This document shows, piece after piece, positions 16,619 through 25,224 of a stretch of DNA of 64,000 bases (position 1 is its first letter; every line of letters starts with the position of its first letter). Location: positions 1 to 64,000 of the forward strand of contig WGMV01000013.1 of assembly GCA_016124905.1 (NCBI GenBank). Reading direction: 5' to 3'. The notes beneath the pieces are model-generated. The model saw only the letters and a program-made list of their open reading frames with translations, was not told where the DNA came from and did no database searches. Source of the stretch: a bacterium (GTDB lineage Bacteria; Pseudomonadota; Alphaproteobacteria; Rickettsiales; RI-342). The translations under genes were made by a program, and so were the position numbers.

Positions 16619-17038
16619 TTAGTCATCCTGCCCGAAACGCTGGCCGAGTTCGTCCATGCGCTCGCGGTCGCGATGTTCTTCGGCGTCTTTCGCCTTCTGC
16701 TTTTCCTTTTCCATCAGGATTTCGGTTTTCTTCACCTCACCAAACTGCACGGCCATCATGTTCTGCAATTCGTTGATCTGGTTGCTGAGGCGGACGATGG
16801 CGTGGTGGTATTGCTTCTGCTCGGCCATGTTCATCTGCACGAAGACGGGGTAATCCATCTGCATCATCGGGTTTTTGGCCACCAGCATGCTTTCGCGCTC
16901 CTTGGCGCGTTCCAGCTCCAGCAGCTTGAGGCCGAACTGGTCGCGCTGCGCCTCCAGCACCTGCATGCGCGTGCGCAGCTGGTCAAGCTCCTGCTTGCGC
17001 AGCTTCAACAAGGTTTTCAGGCTTTTGGGATTGGCCAT
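16619..17038 (-). CDS. fliJ: FliJ-like flagellar export chaperone
   Basis: The 139-residue, almost entirely charged helical protein starts MANPKSLKTLLKLRKQELDQLRTRM and continues as long coiled coil (LEAQRDQFGLKLLELERAKERES, LSNQINELQNMMAVQFGEVKKTEILMEKEKQKAKDAEEHRDRE). Length and pattern fit FliJ, the soluble stalk protein of the flagellar type III export ATPase FliI. No fliI is adjacent, so the assignment rests on pattern only. Its gene is flanked by family B repeats on both sides, and the stop TAG is close to repeat B1. Confidence 0.65.
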   Translation of the reverse strand: MANPKSLKTLLKLRKQELDQLRTRMQVLEAQRDQFGLKLLELERAKERESMLVAKNPMMQMDYPVFVQMNMAEQKQYHHAIVRLSNQINELQNMMAVQFGEVKKTEILMEKEKQKAKDAEEHRDRERMDELGQRFGQDD

Positions 17039-17046
17039 TTTTCCTC

Positions 17047-17112
17047 TAACCTTCGCTGCGCGAAGGACTACGCGCCCATTGGGGCGCGGGGGCCCAACTC
17101 GCTTCGCTCATC
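17047..17112 (+). repeat. Family B multi-hairpin repeat, copy B2 (divergent)
   Basis: Stems CTTCG/CGAAG, CGCGCCC/GGGGCGCG and GGGGGCCC, then ACTCGCTTCGCT. It lies between fliJ and the M23 gene, both on minus. Confidence 0.6.
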
Positions 17113-17119
17113 CATCGAT

Positions 17120-18652
17120 CTATTCGGCCGAGGCGACTTCCTGGTGCGCGCGGCCTTTGTCCAGTGCGGTCTGCACATCTGACTTGAAGGACTTGAATTT
17201 CTTGAGGTCTTTCCCGGCCAGACGGACCTGCGGCGCGAATTTCACGTTCTGCGGGTTCACCTGCGCACCGTTGACGAGAATTTCGTAATGCAGGTGCGGG
17301 CCCGTGGACATGCCGGTGCTGCCGACATAGCCGATCAACTGCCCCTGCTTGACGCCAACGCCCGGCCGTATCTTGGCGGCGATGCGGCTGAGGTGACCAT
17401 AGGCGGTGGCGAAGCCGTTGCTGTGCGAAAGCTGAATGTAATTGCCGTAACCACCCTTGCCGCCCGCATAGGCCACCTGGCCGTCACCGGCGGCATAGAC
17501 GGGAGTGCCCGTGGGGGCGCCGAAATCCACGCCGCGGTGCATTTTGGAATAGCCCAGCAGCGGGTGCATGCGCATGCCGAAACCGGAGGTGATGCGCGCC
17601 CCGTCAATCGGCGTGCGCATCAGGCCTTTGCGGACGCTGCGGCCATCCTCATGAAAATAACCGATCTGGTTATTGCCCTGGTCGAAACGGTAGATGGTGG
17701 TATCCTTGCCGCGCTGATCCAGCCGGGCATAGACGATGGAGCCGTTTTTCACCAGTTCGCCACGCTCATTGGTGGTGCGGTCCATCACTACGGTCAGCTT
17801 ATCGCCGGGTTGGATGTCGCGCTGGAAGTCAATGTCGTAAGAGAAGGCGCCAATGAGCTCCAGCAAGGCGGCCTGCGGCACGCCGGCGCTGGTGCCGGCC
17901 TGAAGGAACGAGCTGCGAACCCTGCCCTCCAGCTTCACGTATTCACGGTTGATGTCGATATCGATGGCTTCGGCGCGGAAGCCTTTTTTGGTGTCCGGCT
18001 TGACCACCAACTCACGCGTGGGGGAAATCTCCAGGCTGAGTTCGTCCACCGGGCGGTGGCCATCTTCCTGCACGGCATTGAGCGCAATGGACATGGTGCG
18101 CCCGGCCTTCAGGTCGTATTTTTTAAAGGCGCGCGCCATGGCGGCCACCACGGCCTCCGTATCCTCTTCACGCACGTTATGCGCGGCCAGCACCACGGGG
18201 ATGTCGGCGCTTTTCTGGATCTTCACCTGGGTGCGCACCACTTCCGGCTGCGGCTTGGCAACGGGTTTGGGCACAAAATTGATGGTCGGCACGGGAGGCG
18301 GTTCGGGCGGGGCTTCAGCCACGGCGGGCAATGGCTCCAGCGGCTGCTGCACAACCGCAGGCGCCGCAGCCGGCGCGGCAGCGGGCTGCACAAAAGCCTG
18401 ATCGGTCGCATCGCCGGGAACAGGTTCGGCCTGCTTCATGGCAAGTGGCTGCGCATTCTCTCCGGCCTGGGCCTGCTCCATATCCTCAGGGGATGGGAAA
18501 ATCGGCATAAACAGGAGGGCGGCCAGCCCGGCAGCGCCAAGCCCCGTGACCATGCCCGCACCAAATACGGTGGCAGGGCCTTTCCTGCGCAGGACATACC
18601 AAGGGTATTCAAATACGCTGATTCGCTTGTGTGGGACCTTGCTGTAGTCCAT
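17120..18652 (-). CDS. M23 family metallopeptidase (peptidoglycan endopeptidase)
   Basis: The 510-residue protein has one membrane anchor at about residues 28-50 (GPATVFGAGMVTGLGAAGLAALLF), a Pro/Ala-rich periplasmic linker (60-130), an OapA/LysM-adjacent-like region and a C-terminal M23 domain with both zinc motifs intact: HRGVDFGAP (HxxxD) and HLHYEI (HxH). It is expected to cut peptide cross-links in peptidoglycan. The ATG at 18652 (MDYSKVPHKR) is preferred over a GTG at 18673; neither has a good ribosome site. The gene stands alone, followed by repeat B2. Confidence 0.9.
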   Translation of the reverse strand: MDYSKVPHKRISVFEYPWYVLRRKGPATVFGAGMVTGLGAAGLAALLFMPIFPSPEDMEQAQAGENAQPLAMKQAEPVPGDATDQAFVQPAAAPAAAPAVVQQPLEPLPAVAEAPPEPPPVPTINFVPKPVAKPQPEVVRTQVKIQKSADIPVVLAAHNVREEDTEAVVAAMARAFKKYDLKAGRTMSIALNAVQEDGHRPVDELSLEISPTRELVVKPDTKKGFRAEAIDIDINREYVKLEGRVRSSFLQAGTSAGVPQAALLELIGAFSYDIDFQRDIQPGDKLTVVMDRTTNERGELVKNGSIVYARLDQRGKDTTIYRFDQGNNQIGYFHEDGRSVRKGLMRTPIDGARITSGFGMRMHPLLGYSKMHRGVDFGAPTGTPVYAAGDGQVAYAGGKGGYGNYIQLSHSNGFATAYGHLSRIAAKIRPGVGVKQGQLIGYVGSTGMSTGPHLHYEILVNGAQVNPQNVKFAPQVRLAGKDLKKFKSFKSDVQTALDKGRAHQEVASAE

Positions 18653-18835
18653 TCCCCGTACCGCTGCTTCCACTATATGTTGTGGTTAAGACTGTCTTAA
18701 CCGCTCTTTTATGCAATAGCAAGCACTATAGATAGTATGGCGAAACAATAATTTTCCAAAGTAGCAATGACGGATTAATAGACGGTTAACAGCCCTGTCC
18801 ACATTTTTGATGGCGAAATGACATACCAGATATAG

Positions 18836-18859
18836 AAAAGCCGCGCATTTCTGCGCGGC
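18836..18859 (-). terminator. Rho-independent terminator of phaR
   Basis: On the minus strand GCCGCGCA-GAAA-TGCGCGGC is followed by TTTT. It lies 29 bases after the phaR stop. Confidence 0.85.
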
Positions 18860-18887
18860 CTCGCTTCCCTTGATTATCAAGGAGAAT

Positions 18888-19442
18888 CTATTTGTCCTTG
18901 CGGAAGCTGCCGAGGAACATGTCCATGCTGTTCTGGAACAGCTCCATGTTCTGACGAGCGACGCCCTCGAACATCTGGAACGGGTTGAAATTGGCAAAGT
19001 CCTTGAAGCCCTGCTGCATGTTGCCGGTCATCGAACCAGTCATTGGGTTGAAGCCGTGACGGGCGAACATTTCCTTCATGCGCTCCTGGTTCTGGGCGAA
19101 CATCTGCATGCTGGCCTCCAGATAGTGCGGCACAAACTGATGGACGGAGCCGTCGTACATCTTGATGAGTTCCTTCAGGAAATTGGCGGGCAGCATGCCC
19201 TGCGTACCCTTGGATTCGCGGTCGAAGATGATCTGGATCAGCACGGAATGGGTGATGTCCTCGCCAGTGCGGGCATCAAGCACCTGAAATTCGGAGCCTT
19301 CCTTCACCAGATCATACAAATCATCCAGCGTCACATAGATGCTGGTGGCCGTGTTATAGAGACGGCGGTTGGCGTATTTTTTGATGATGACGGGTTCTTC
19401 TTTTTTGCTACTTGCCTGAGAGGCCTGGCCTTGGTTCGTCAT
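18888..19442 (-). CDS. phaR: PHB synthesis repressor PhaR
   Basis: The 184-residue protein starts with the conserved PHA-accumulation regulator DNA-binding domain: IIKKYANRRLYNTATSIYVTLDDLYDLVKEG and FQVLDARTGEDITHSVLIQIIFDRESKG. The following segment (PANFLKELIKMYDGSVHQFVPHYLEASM) is the PHB/PHA accumulation domain. The C-terminus is Met/Phe/Asn-rich. PhaR binds both PHB granules and DNA and represses phasin and its own gene. GGGAG precedes the start. It is divergent from the PHA synthase genes, and a phasin gene lies at 32.4 kb. Confidence 0.95.
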   Translation of the reverse strand: MTNQGQASQASSKKEEPVIIKKYANRRLYNTATSIYVTLDDLYDLVKEGSEFQVLDARTGEDITHSVLIQIIFDRESKGTQGMLPANFLKELIKMYDGSVHQFVPHYLEASMQMFAQNQERMKEMFARHGFNPMTGSMTGNMQQGFKDFANFNPFQMFEGVARQNMELFQNSMDMFLGSFRKDK

Positions 19443-19523
19443 CGATACTACTCCCGTTCTTGTCTATTGGGTGCATTTCCCGTATACCTAGCGCATTCAG
19501 TGGTATTTAGCAAATTCGGCGAG

Positions 19524-19988
19524 ATGGAACATCCTCATTATACCAGCAGTGGAAACGAGACGCTGGAAGCGATGGCCGCCAGGCTGATTGCCCAGTGGCA
19601 GCAGCATTTCGCCACCATGCTGAACGACCCAGAAGCCGTGCAGGCCATGCTGACGCTGGCGGAGCGCATGCAGCGCTTCTATCAGTTCCCCTATCAGCCC
19701 AACCCCTTTTCCACAGGCAATGCGCATGAAACCGGGCCAACATCCCAATTTTCCGCCGGGCAATTTCCCTTCGGCGGATTTCCTTTCGGCGTTCACGCAG
19801 CAGCACCAGAGCAGCCTAAACCCGCAGCCGGCAAAACCTCCGGGGGGATGCATGACCGGCCTCAGCCTGGGGCTGATGCTGGCGATGTGGCAAAGCTTAT
19901 CGTCCAGCTCAGTGCCCAGCTTGGCCGCATTGAATCCCGCCTGGATGCGCTGGAACAACCCGCACCCCCTGCCAAACCGACCGCTTAA
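19524..19988 (+). CDS. Putative PHA synthase small subunit (PhaE/PhaR-synthase-like)
   Basis: The 154-residue protein is encoded just before phaC and overlaps it by 137 bases in another frame. The N-terminal half is helical (ETLEAMAARLIAQWQQHFATML, EAVQAMLTLAERMQRF), the middle is Phe/Gly/Pro-rich (FPFGGFPFG), and the C-terminus is a short coiled coil (DVAKLIVQLSAQLGRIESRLDALEQP) ending PAPPAKPTA. Class III and IV PHA synthases need such a small partner whose C-terminal helix binds PhaC. I infer that role from position and shape; sequence identity to PhaE is not evident. The start ATG 19524 follows GGCGAG. Confidence 0.55.
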   Translation: MEHPHYTSSGNETLEAMAARLIAQWQQHFATMLNDPEAVQAMLTLAERMQRFYQFPYQPNPFSTGNAHETGPTSQFSAGQFPFGGFPFGVHAAAPEQPKPAAGKTSGGMHDRPQPGADAGDVAKLIVQLSAQLGRIESRLDALEQPAPPAKPTA

Positions 19989-21030
19989 CCCCGCATTGGC
20001 GCACAGCGCCGCAGGCCAGGTGATACACGATATTACCGATTACCTGAAAGGCGTGGCGCTGTATCAGCAGACGCCGCCGTTGCCGCGTGAGCCTTACATG
20101 GTGTTGTGGCAGCAGGGCAGCAGCGCACTCCGCATCATCAGCCACCCGGCGCCGGGAAAGCCCGCCTTGCTGCTGGTGCCCTCCCTCATCAATCGCTGGT
20201 GGATGATGGATATTCATCCGTCGCGCAGTTTTGTGCGGCACCTGGCGGCGCAGGGTTTCGGCGTGGCGGTGATGGACTGGCAGGAGCCGGGACCGGCGGA
20301 GCGGCATTTGAGCATCGACGGGTATATCACCCAGCGCCTGCTGCCCGCGATGGCGGCATTGCACCAGACGTGGCAGCGTCCGCTTTCGCTGATCGGCTAT
20401 TGCATGGGCGGGCTGATGGCGATGGCGGCGGCGCAGCTGCCGTGCGAAGCGCCGATCGCCAGGCTGGTGCTGCTGACCACGCCGTGGGATTTCCGCACGC
20501 CGGAAAGCAACCCGCTGATGCTGGAGGAAGGAAGCATCCGCGTGCTGGAAAGCGTGATTGAGCGCGATGGCTGCCTGCCTGCTTCCATGATGCAGCCGAT
20601 TTTCTATCGCACCGATATCTGGCGTTATGCAAGGATGTTTCAGGCACTCGGCAAACAAGGCGAGAGCGAACGCGCCCACGAGAACAGCGCCGTGGCGCTG
20701 GCCGTGCAGCGCTGGCTGCACGAGGCCGTGTCGATGAGCGCCCCCGCCGCGCGGCAATGCCTGGTGCGCTGGTTTGCGGAAAACCTGCCGATGCGCGGCG
20801 AATGGCGCATCAACGGCTATGACATCACACCTCAAACCCTGCCCATGCCCGTGATGCTGGTTTGCCCGACGGAAGACAAGCTGGTGCCGCCCGCCGCCAG
20901 CAAACCGCTGGAAAGCGCCCTGCCCCATGCACAGGTTCTGCGTCCCAAGCTGGGGCATATCGGGCTGATGAGCAGCCGCATGGCGCCGCAAGAGGCATGG
21001 GCGCCTTTAGCCGATTGGCTAAAGGCTTAG
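19852..21030 (+). CDS. phaC: Poly(3-hydroxyalkanoate) synthase-like protein PhaC, short form
   Basis: The 392-residue alpha/beta hydrolase has the synthase lipase box GYCMGG with nucleophile Cys184, the Asp in CPTEDKLVPP and the His in LGHIGLMSS, the PHA synthase triad. It polymerises hydroxyacyl-CoA into PHB. The NRWWMMDIHPSRSFVRHL and DWQEPGP segments also fit PhaC. Length matches class III/IV subunits rather than the roughly 590-residue class I enzyme. I chose ATG 19852, which has GGGGGG just upstream; a reading from 19720 would add 44 Pro/Gln-rich residues. The tail forms a 10-bp hairpin (21003-21026) just before the stop. Confidence 0.85.
   Translation: MTGLSLGLMLAMWQSLSSSSVPSLAALNPAWMRWNNPHPLPNRPLNPALAHSAAGQVIHDITDYLKGVALYQQTPPLPREPYMVLWQQGSSALRIISHPAPGKPALLLVPSLINRWWMMDIHPSRSFVRHLAAQGFGVAVMDWQEPGPAERHLSIDGYITQRLLPAMAALHQTWQRPLSLIGYCMGGLMAMAAAQLPCEAPIARLVLLTTPWDFRTPESNPLMLEEGSIRVLESVIERDGCLPASMMQPIFYRTDIWRYARMFQALGKQGESERAHENSAVALAVQRWLHEAVSMSAPAARQCLVRWFAENLPMRGEWRINGYDITPQTLPMPVMLVCPTEDKLVPPAASKPLESALPHAQVLRPKLGHIGLMSSRMAPQEAWAPLADWLKA
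21003..21026 (+). terminator. Hairpin at the 3' end of phaC
   Basis: Bases 21003-21012 pair with 21017-21026 (10 bp perfect, loop GATT), ending just before the TAG at 21028-21030. TTAGTTTAATCTTT follows, then repeats A3a and A3b. Confidence 0.45.
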
Positions 21031-21039
21031 TTTAATCTT

Positions 21040-21100
21040 TGCTTCCTGCTCCGCGATGCTATGCAATGAAGCAGTTGCTGGCGCAACGCTCTCGGCAGCG
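21040..21100 (+). repeat. Family A palindromic repeat, copy A3a
   Basis: TGCTTC (21040-21045) pairs with GAAGCA (21068-21073); GTTGC-TGGC-GCAAC (21074-21087); tail GCTCTCGGCAGC. Relative to A1 both stems changed with compensation. Confidence 0.75.
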
Positions 21101-21110
21101 GCTTATGTAA

Positions 21111-21171
21111 CTTGCTCCTTGCTCGTGATGCTGCGCAATGAAGCAGTCGCCAGCGCGACGCTCTCGGCAGT
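21111..21171 (+). repeat. Family A palindromic repeat, copy A3b (tandem with A3a)
   Basis: Tandem second copy, about 70 bases after A3a: CTTGCTCCTTGCT, CGCAATGAAGCA, GTCGC-CAGC-GCGAC, then GCTCTCGGCAG. It separates phaC from phaA. Confidence 0.7.
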
Positions 21172-21267
21172 ATGGCAGGAAAGTCGCATCTCCATGGCTA
21201 TTGCCAGTTAGCCCGGCTTTCGTTAAGTTGCCCGCGCATTTCATCCCAATTCACATACGAGGGTTCC

Positions 21268-22440
21268 ATGACCGAGGTCGTCATCGTCAGCGCATTGCGT
21301 ACCGCCATCGGGGCATTTCAGGGCGGTTTCTCCAACACACCGGCACACATGCTGGGCGCGGCGGTGCTGAAGGAAACGGTGGAGCGCACCAAGGTTGCGC
21401 CCGGCGATGTGTCCGAAGTCATCCTCGGCCAGGTATTGACCTGCGCGCAGGGGCAAAACCCCGGCCGCCAGGCGGTGATCCATGCGGGCTTTCCCGAAAC
21501 GGTGCCGGGCTGGGGTTTGAACCAGGTATGCGGCTCTGGTCTTCGTGCGGTGGCGCTGGGGTATCAGGCGATTCTGGAAGGCGGCAGCTCGATTGTGATC
21601 GCGGGCGGGCAGGAAAACATGACGCTTGCCCCCTATGCCGCGCATGTGCGCGCCGGATTGCGCATGGGTGACGGCAAGCTGGTGGACACGATGGTGTTTG
21701 ACGGGCTGACCGATGCCTTCAGCCTGAAGCATATGGGCATTACGGCGGAGAATATCGCCAAGAAATTCTCCATCAGCCGCGAAGAGCAGGACGCGTTCGC
21801 CGCCGCCTCGCAACAGAAAGCGGAAGCCGCCCAGAAGGCCGGTAAGTTCAAGGATGAGATCGTTCCCTTCACGGTCAAGGGCCGCAAGGGCGACACCATC
21901 ATCGACACGGATGAACACCCCAAGCATGGCACGACGATGGAAAGCCTCGCCAGCCTTCGCGCAGCATTCGACAAGGAAGGCAGCGTGACGGCGGGCAATG
22001 CATCGGGCATCAATGACGGCGCGGCCGCCGTGATGCTGATGACAAAAGAGGAAGCGCAGAAGCGCGGGCTGGAAATCATCGCCACCATCCGCGGCTGGGC
22101 ACATGCGGGCGTGAGCCCGGACATCATGGGCACCGGTCCGATTCCCGCCACGCAGAAACTGCTGAAGCGCATCGGCTGGAGCGTGGGCGACCTGGATTTG
22201 ATCGAAGCCAATGAAGCCTTCGCCGCGCAGGCGCTTTGCGTGAGCAAGGAGCTGGGTTTTGACGCCAGCAAGGTGAACGTCAATGGCGGCGCGATTGCGT
22301 TGGGTCACCCGATTGGCGCATCCGGCTGCCGCGTGCTGGTGACGCTGTTGCATGAAATGAAAAAGCGCAGCGCCAAAAAAGGCCTGGCGACGCTGTGCAT
22401 CGGCGGCGGCATGGGCGTGGCGCTGGCAGTGGAAAGATAA
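21268..22440 (+). CDS. phaA: Acetyl-CoA acetyltransferase (beta-ketothiolase)
   Basis: The 390-residue thiolase condenses two acetyl-CoA to acetoacetyl-CoA, the first step of PHB synthesis. The active-site nucleophile Cys lies in [11 protein letters not shown] (about residue 88), the His in [14 protein letters not shown] and the second Cys in [21 protein letters not shown] near the start and [15 protein letters not shown] are typical. ATG 21268 has GAGGG upstream; two family A repeats fill the gap from phaC. A related repeat (A4) starts 3 bases after the stop. Confidence 0.95.
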   Translation: MTEVVIVSALRTAIGAFQGGFSNTPAHMLGAAVLKETVERTKVAPGDVSEVILGQVLTCAQGQNPGRQAVIHAGFPETVPGWGLNQVCGSGLRAVALGYQAILEGGSSIVIAGGQENMTLAPYAAHVRAGLRMGDGKLVDTMVFDGLTDAFSLKHMGITAENIAKKFSISREEQDAFAAASQQKAEAAQKAGKFKDEIVPFTVKGRKGDTIIDTDEHPKHGTTMESLASLRAAFDKEGSVTAGNASGINDGAAAVMLMTKEEAQKRGLEIIATIRGWAHAGVSPDIMGTGPIPATQKLLKRIGWSVGDLDLIEANEAFAAQALCVSKELGFDASKVNVNGGAIALGHPIGASGCRVLVTLLHEMKKRSAKKGLATLCIGGGMGVALAVER

Positions 22441-22443
22441 TTT

Positions 22444-22520
22444 TTGCTCCCGGAATCGCCCTGTTTGACGATTCCATGGAGCGCGCTCAAGGCTGGACAC
22501 GACGTCCTGTCGTGCATGTT
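22444..22520 (+). repeat. Family A-related repeat, copy A4
   Basis: GCTCC (22446-22450)/GGAGC (22478-22482) encloses GGAATCG/CGATTCC (22452-22458/22469-22475). After GCTCAAGGCTG comes CACGAC/GTCGTG (22498-22503/22509-22514). Same architecture as A5 with different bases. It lies between phaA and phaB. Confidence 0.7.
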
Positions 22521-22573
22521 TTGGGTGAAACCATACAAACCAAACGAACCTGATAATTGGGAGCTTGAATCAC

Positions 22574-23302
22574 ATGGGTAAAATCGCACTGGTCACCGGT
22601 GGAACGCGCGGCATTGGGGCGGCCATTGCCGTAGCGCTGAAACAAGCCGGACATAAGGTGGCCGTGAACTATGCCACGCGCGATTCCGTCGCCCAGACCT
22701 TCACGAAAGAAACCGGCATCCCGGCCTTCAAATGGGATGTGGCCGATTACGAGGCTTGCAAGGCCGGCGTGGCGCAGGTGGCTTCCGAACTGGGCAGCAC
22801 GGTTGGCATTCTGGTGAATAACGCAGGCATCACGCGCGATGGCTTCATGCATAAAATGACCTACGAACAGTGGGACAGCGTGATTCGCACCAACCTCACT
22901 TCCTGCTTCAACATGTCGCGCGCGGTGCTTGAATCCATGAGGGAAAAAAGCTTTGGCCGTATTGTGAATATCAGCTCGGTCAACGCGCAGCTCGGTCAGT
23001 TCGGCCAGACCAACTATTCCGCCGCTAAATCGGGCATTTTCGGCTTCACCAAGGCGCTGGCGCGCGAAACGGCGGCCAAGGGCATCACGGTGAACGCGGT
23101 GGCCCCCGGTTATGTGGATACCGAGATGGTGCAGGCGGTCAGCGAAGAGGTAATCAAAACGAAAATCCTGCCGCAGATCCCGGTCGGCCGCCTCGGCAAG
23201 CCCGAGGAAATTGCCCGCACGGTGCTGTTTTTGGTGGATGAGCATGCCGGGTTCATTACGGGCGAGACCATCTCCGTCAACGGCGGCCAGCATATGGAAT
23301 AA
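22574..23302 (+). CDS. phaB: Acetoacetyl-CoA reductase
   Basis: The 242-residue short-chain dehydrogenase reduces acetoacetyl-CoA to (R)-3-hydroxybutyryl-CoA with NADPH. Nucleotide motif TGGTRGIG at residues 8-15, NNAGITRD, catalytic Ser in [13 protein letters not shown] (Tyr, Lys) and the C-terminal [15 protein letters not shown] all match PhaB. ATG 22574 is chosen over a TTG at 22565 because GGGAG (22559 region) is better spaced. The last codons and stop TAA sit inside a perfect 15-bp inverted repeat. Confidence 0.95.
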   Translation: MGKIALVTGGTRGIGAAIAVALKQAGHKVAVNYATRDSVAQTFTKETGIPAFKWDVADYEACKAGVAQVASELGSTVGILVNNAGITRDGFMHKMTYEQWDSVIRTNLTSCFNMSRAVLESMREKSFGRIVNISSVNAQLGQFGQTNYSAAKSGIFGFTKALARETAAKGITVNAVAPGYVDTEMVQAVSEEVIKTKILPQIPVGRLGKPEEIARTVLFLVDEHAGFITGETISVNGGQHME

Positions 23303-23322
23303 CGCTTGCGTTATTCCATATG
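23291..23322 (+). terminator. Perfect 15-bp hairpin spanning the phaB stop codon
   Basis: Bases 23291-23305 pair perfectly with 23308-23322 around a TT loop. The left arm encodes the last residues HME and the stop TAA (23300-23302). No U-tract follows; repeat B3 starts 6 bases later. Confidence 0.55.
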
Positions 23323-23327
23323 CCCCG

Positions 23328-23392
23328 TGGCTGCGCTCGCTTTACGCGCCAATTAGGCGCGGGCCAATGGTCCAGTTGCGCTGCGCGCTTCA
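23328..23392 (+). repeat. Family B multi-hairpin repeat, copy B3
   Basis: TGGCTGCGCTCGCTT, ACGCGCC-AATTA-GGCGCG, GGGCC-AAT-GGTCC, AGTTGCGCTGCGCGCTT. It lies between phaB and the nlpD-like gene. Confidence 0.7.
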
Positions 23393-23560
23393 GAAGTATT
23401 TTTATAATGCAAATCGTTTTGCCTATTGTCCTTTAGGCGGAACTTCTTTTCCTGAGATCACTTAAGGATCGCTTAACTTATCTCTCCTAGCTTGAGATTG
23501 GCCAAATCTGCCCATGCTGTGGGTGGATTACGTAATCGTCTTTAAAGTCAGGAGTTTTTC

Positions 23561-24646
23561 ATGCGCGGCGCAACCATCAAGTCAGCCTTGGCTGGCATCA
23601 GTTTTCTGGCCCTTGCAGCCTGCGCGAGTCAAAACCCTGCCATGGTAGAATATAAGGGCGAGGAGTTTTTCGGTAAGGACAGGATGGAAACCGCCTATGG
23701 CTTTGCCAATCCGTCTGAAGCGCGGATAGCGCATGAGCCTGCCGTCAAGGCCGTGCCGAGTGGCTCCATCGGCGTGAAGGAACTGGAGGCACCCGCCCGT
23801 GTTTCCTCCCGTGATTTGAGTGCGCCGGCTAAGCCTGCTCCCATTGCGGCGACAGAACCGGCAAGCCTGAAACCGCTGCCACAGTTTTCCAGCGCATCTC
23901 CCGCACCCATCAGCGCGCCCACCACCCCCACGCTGACAGCCAAACCCGTTGCGCAAATCCAGACCGCCAGCGACCAGGACGGCACCCATGTGGTGCAGCA
24001 GGGCGAAACGCTTTATCGCCTTTCCAAATCCTACAATGTGCCGATGGATGCCCTTATGCAGGAAAACGGCATGAGAAGCCCGTCCGACCTGAAGCTCGGC
24101 ATGAAGCTGCGTATTCCCGGCAGCGCGCCATCGCTGCCCGTGGTCAGTACGGCTGCGGTGAAAGAGGTTTCCGCCCCGGCCGTGGCCATGGCGCCCAAAC
24201 CGGCGGTGCTGGAAACGAAAGACGCGCCCGCCAGCGCAACCCCCTTGAGCAAATCCGCTTTTGTGTGGCCGGTGCAGGGAAAGATCATCAGCCATACTGG
24301 AAGCAAGCTTTATAACGACGGCATCAACATCGCCGCGGCCGAAGGCACGCCGGTGAAAGCCGCCTCCGCCGGAACGGTGGTGCATGCGGGCAACCAGCTG
24401 GAAGGCTATGGCAACCTGGTCATCATCAAGCATGATAACGGCTGGCTCAGCGCCTATGCCCACACGCAGAACATGCTGGTGAAAAAAGGCGAAAAGGTGA
24501 ACCAGGGGCAGACCATCGCCTATGTCGGAAAAACAGGCCATGTGGACAGCCCGCAGCTGCATTTCAGCCTGCGCCAGGGCAAAGAGGTGAAAGACCCTAT
24601 TGCCGTGTTGGGCAAGCAGGATGATGTCACCGTCGCCGCTAACTGA
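23561..24646 (+). CDS. nlpD: NlpD-like LysM/LytM lipoprotein with degenerate M23 domain
   Basis: The 361-residue protein has a lipoprotein signal with lipobox LAAC (Cys 21), a long Ala/Pro-rich linker, a LysM domain at about 142-188 (HVVQQGETLYRLSKSYNVPMDALMQENG) and a C-terminal LytM domain (WPVQGKIISHTGS to the end). Zinc ligands of active M23 enzymes are missing: NDGINIAA replaces HxxxD and PQLHFSLR replaces HxH. As in NlpD and EnvC it probably activates amidases during division rather than cutting peptidoglycan. CAGGAG precedes the ATG. The stop lies inside an 11-bp hairpin followed by repeat B4. Confidence 0.85.
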   Translation: MRGATIKSALAGISFLALAACASQNPAMVEYKGEEFFGKDRMETAYGFANPSEARIAHEPAVKAVPSGSIGVKELEAPARVSSRDLSAPAKPAPIAATEPASLKPLPQFSSASPAPISAPTTPTLTAKPVAQIQTASDQDGTHVVQQGETLYRLSKSYNVPMDALMQENGMRSPSDLKLGMKLRIPGSAPSLPVVSTAAVKEVSAPAVAMAPKPAVLETKDAPASATPLSKSAFVWPVQGKIISHTGSKLYNDGINIAAAEGTPVKAASAGTVVHAGNQLEGYGNLVIIKHDNGWLSAYAHTQNMLVKKGEKVNQGQTIAYVGKTGHVDSPQLHFSLRQGKEVKDPIAVLGKQDDVTVAAN

Positions 24647-24665
24647 TGCGCTTTGCGCATCAGTT
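24641..24665 (+). terminator. Perfect hairpin spanning the nlpD stop codon
   Basis: AACTGATGCGC (24641-24651) pairs with GCGCATCAGTT (24655-24665). The stop TGA (24644-24646) is in the left arm. GTCTTTAG follows, then repeat B4. Confidence 0.55.
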
Positions 24666-24673
24666 GTCTTTAG

Positions 24674-24741
24674 TGGCTCGCTCCGCTCTCTGCACGCGCC
24701 AATAAGGCGCGGGGTGCGGTCGCACCCAGTCGCTGCGCTCC
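24674..24741 (+). repeat. Family B multi-hairpin repeat, copy B4
   Basis: TGGCTCGCTCCGCTCT, CACGCGCC-AATAA-GGCGCG, then GGGTGCG-GT-CGCACCC, a fully re-paired version of the third stem, and CAGTCGCTGCGCTCC. Confidence 0.75.
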
Positions 24742-24813
24742 AATTGGTTTTACCACTGGCACGCTTGGCAAAAGGCGCTATAACTCCTGACAGTTTTTGA
24801 ATCAGGAGTTCGC

Positions 24814-25218
24814 ATGTTCATTTCATCCGCTTTTGCTCAGGATGCCGCGCAGGCAGCCGTCGCACAGTCACCGCTTGGGCAATTCCTCCCGCTCATTTTG
24901 TTTGGGGCGGTGCTGTATTTCTTCCTCATCCGCCCTCAGCAAAAACGCATGCGCGATCATCAGGCAATGATCGGCGCGCTTCGCCGTGGCGACCGTGTGG
25001 TGACCGCAGGCGGCATCATCGGTGTAGTAACGCGTATCGAAGATGACAAACAGCTTGTGGTGGAAATTGCCGATGGCGTGCAGGTGAAAGTGCTGCGCAG
25101 CACGATCGGCGAAGTGCTTACCAAGAGCAATGCATCGGAATCAAAAGCCGCCAATGATGCGGGCGCCGATGCCGCCAAGGCAAAACCCGGCAAATCGAAA
25201 ACACTGGCCAAGAAATAG
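24814..25218 (+). CDS. yajC: Preprotein translocase subunit YajC
   Basis: The 134-residue protein has the YajC layout: a short Ala-rich N-terminus, one membrane helix at about 24-42 (FLPLILFGAVLYFFLIRPQQKR), then the cytoplasmic domain GALRRGDRVVTAGGIIGVVTRIEDD...VEIADGVQVKVLRSTIGEV. The Ala/Lys-rich tail is longer than in E. coli. It accompanies SecD in the holotranslocon and is six bases upstream of secD. TCAGGAG precedes the ATG. Confidence 0.95.
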   Translation: MFISSAFAQDAAQAAVAQSPLGQFLPLILFGAVLYFFLIRPQQKRMRDHQAMIGALRRGDRVVTAGGIIGVVTRIEDDKQLVVEIADGVQVKVLRSTIGEVLTKSNASESKAANDAGADAAKAKPGKSKTLAKK

Positions 25219-25224
25219 TTCCCC

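Noticed and set aside
17288-18700. 470-codon open frame on + opposite the M23 gene
   Set aside because: It mirrors the M23 gene in a GC-rich codon phase, is His/Gly-rich without any motif, and the true gene has both zinc motifs.
18870-19520. Long extension upstream of the phaE-like gene, opposite phaR
   Set aside because: This part is antisense to phaR; the start at 19524 is used instead.
24748-24785. Sigma-54-like TGGCAC...GGC upstream of yajC
   Set aside because: The GG and GC elements are not separated by the required ten bases (AA falls where GC should be).
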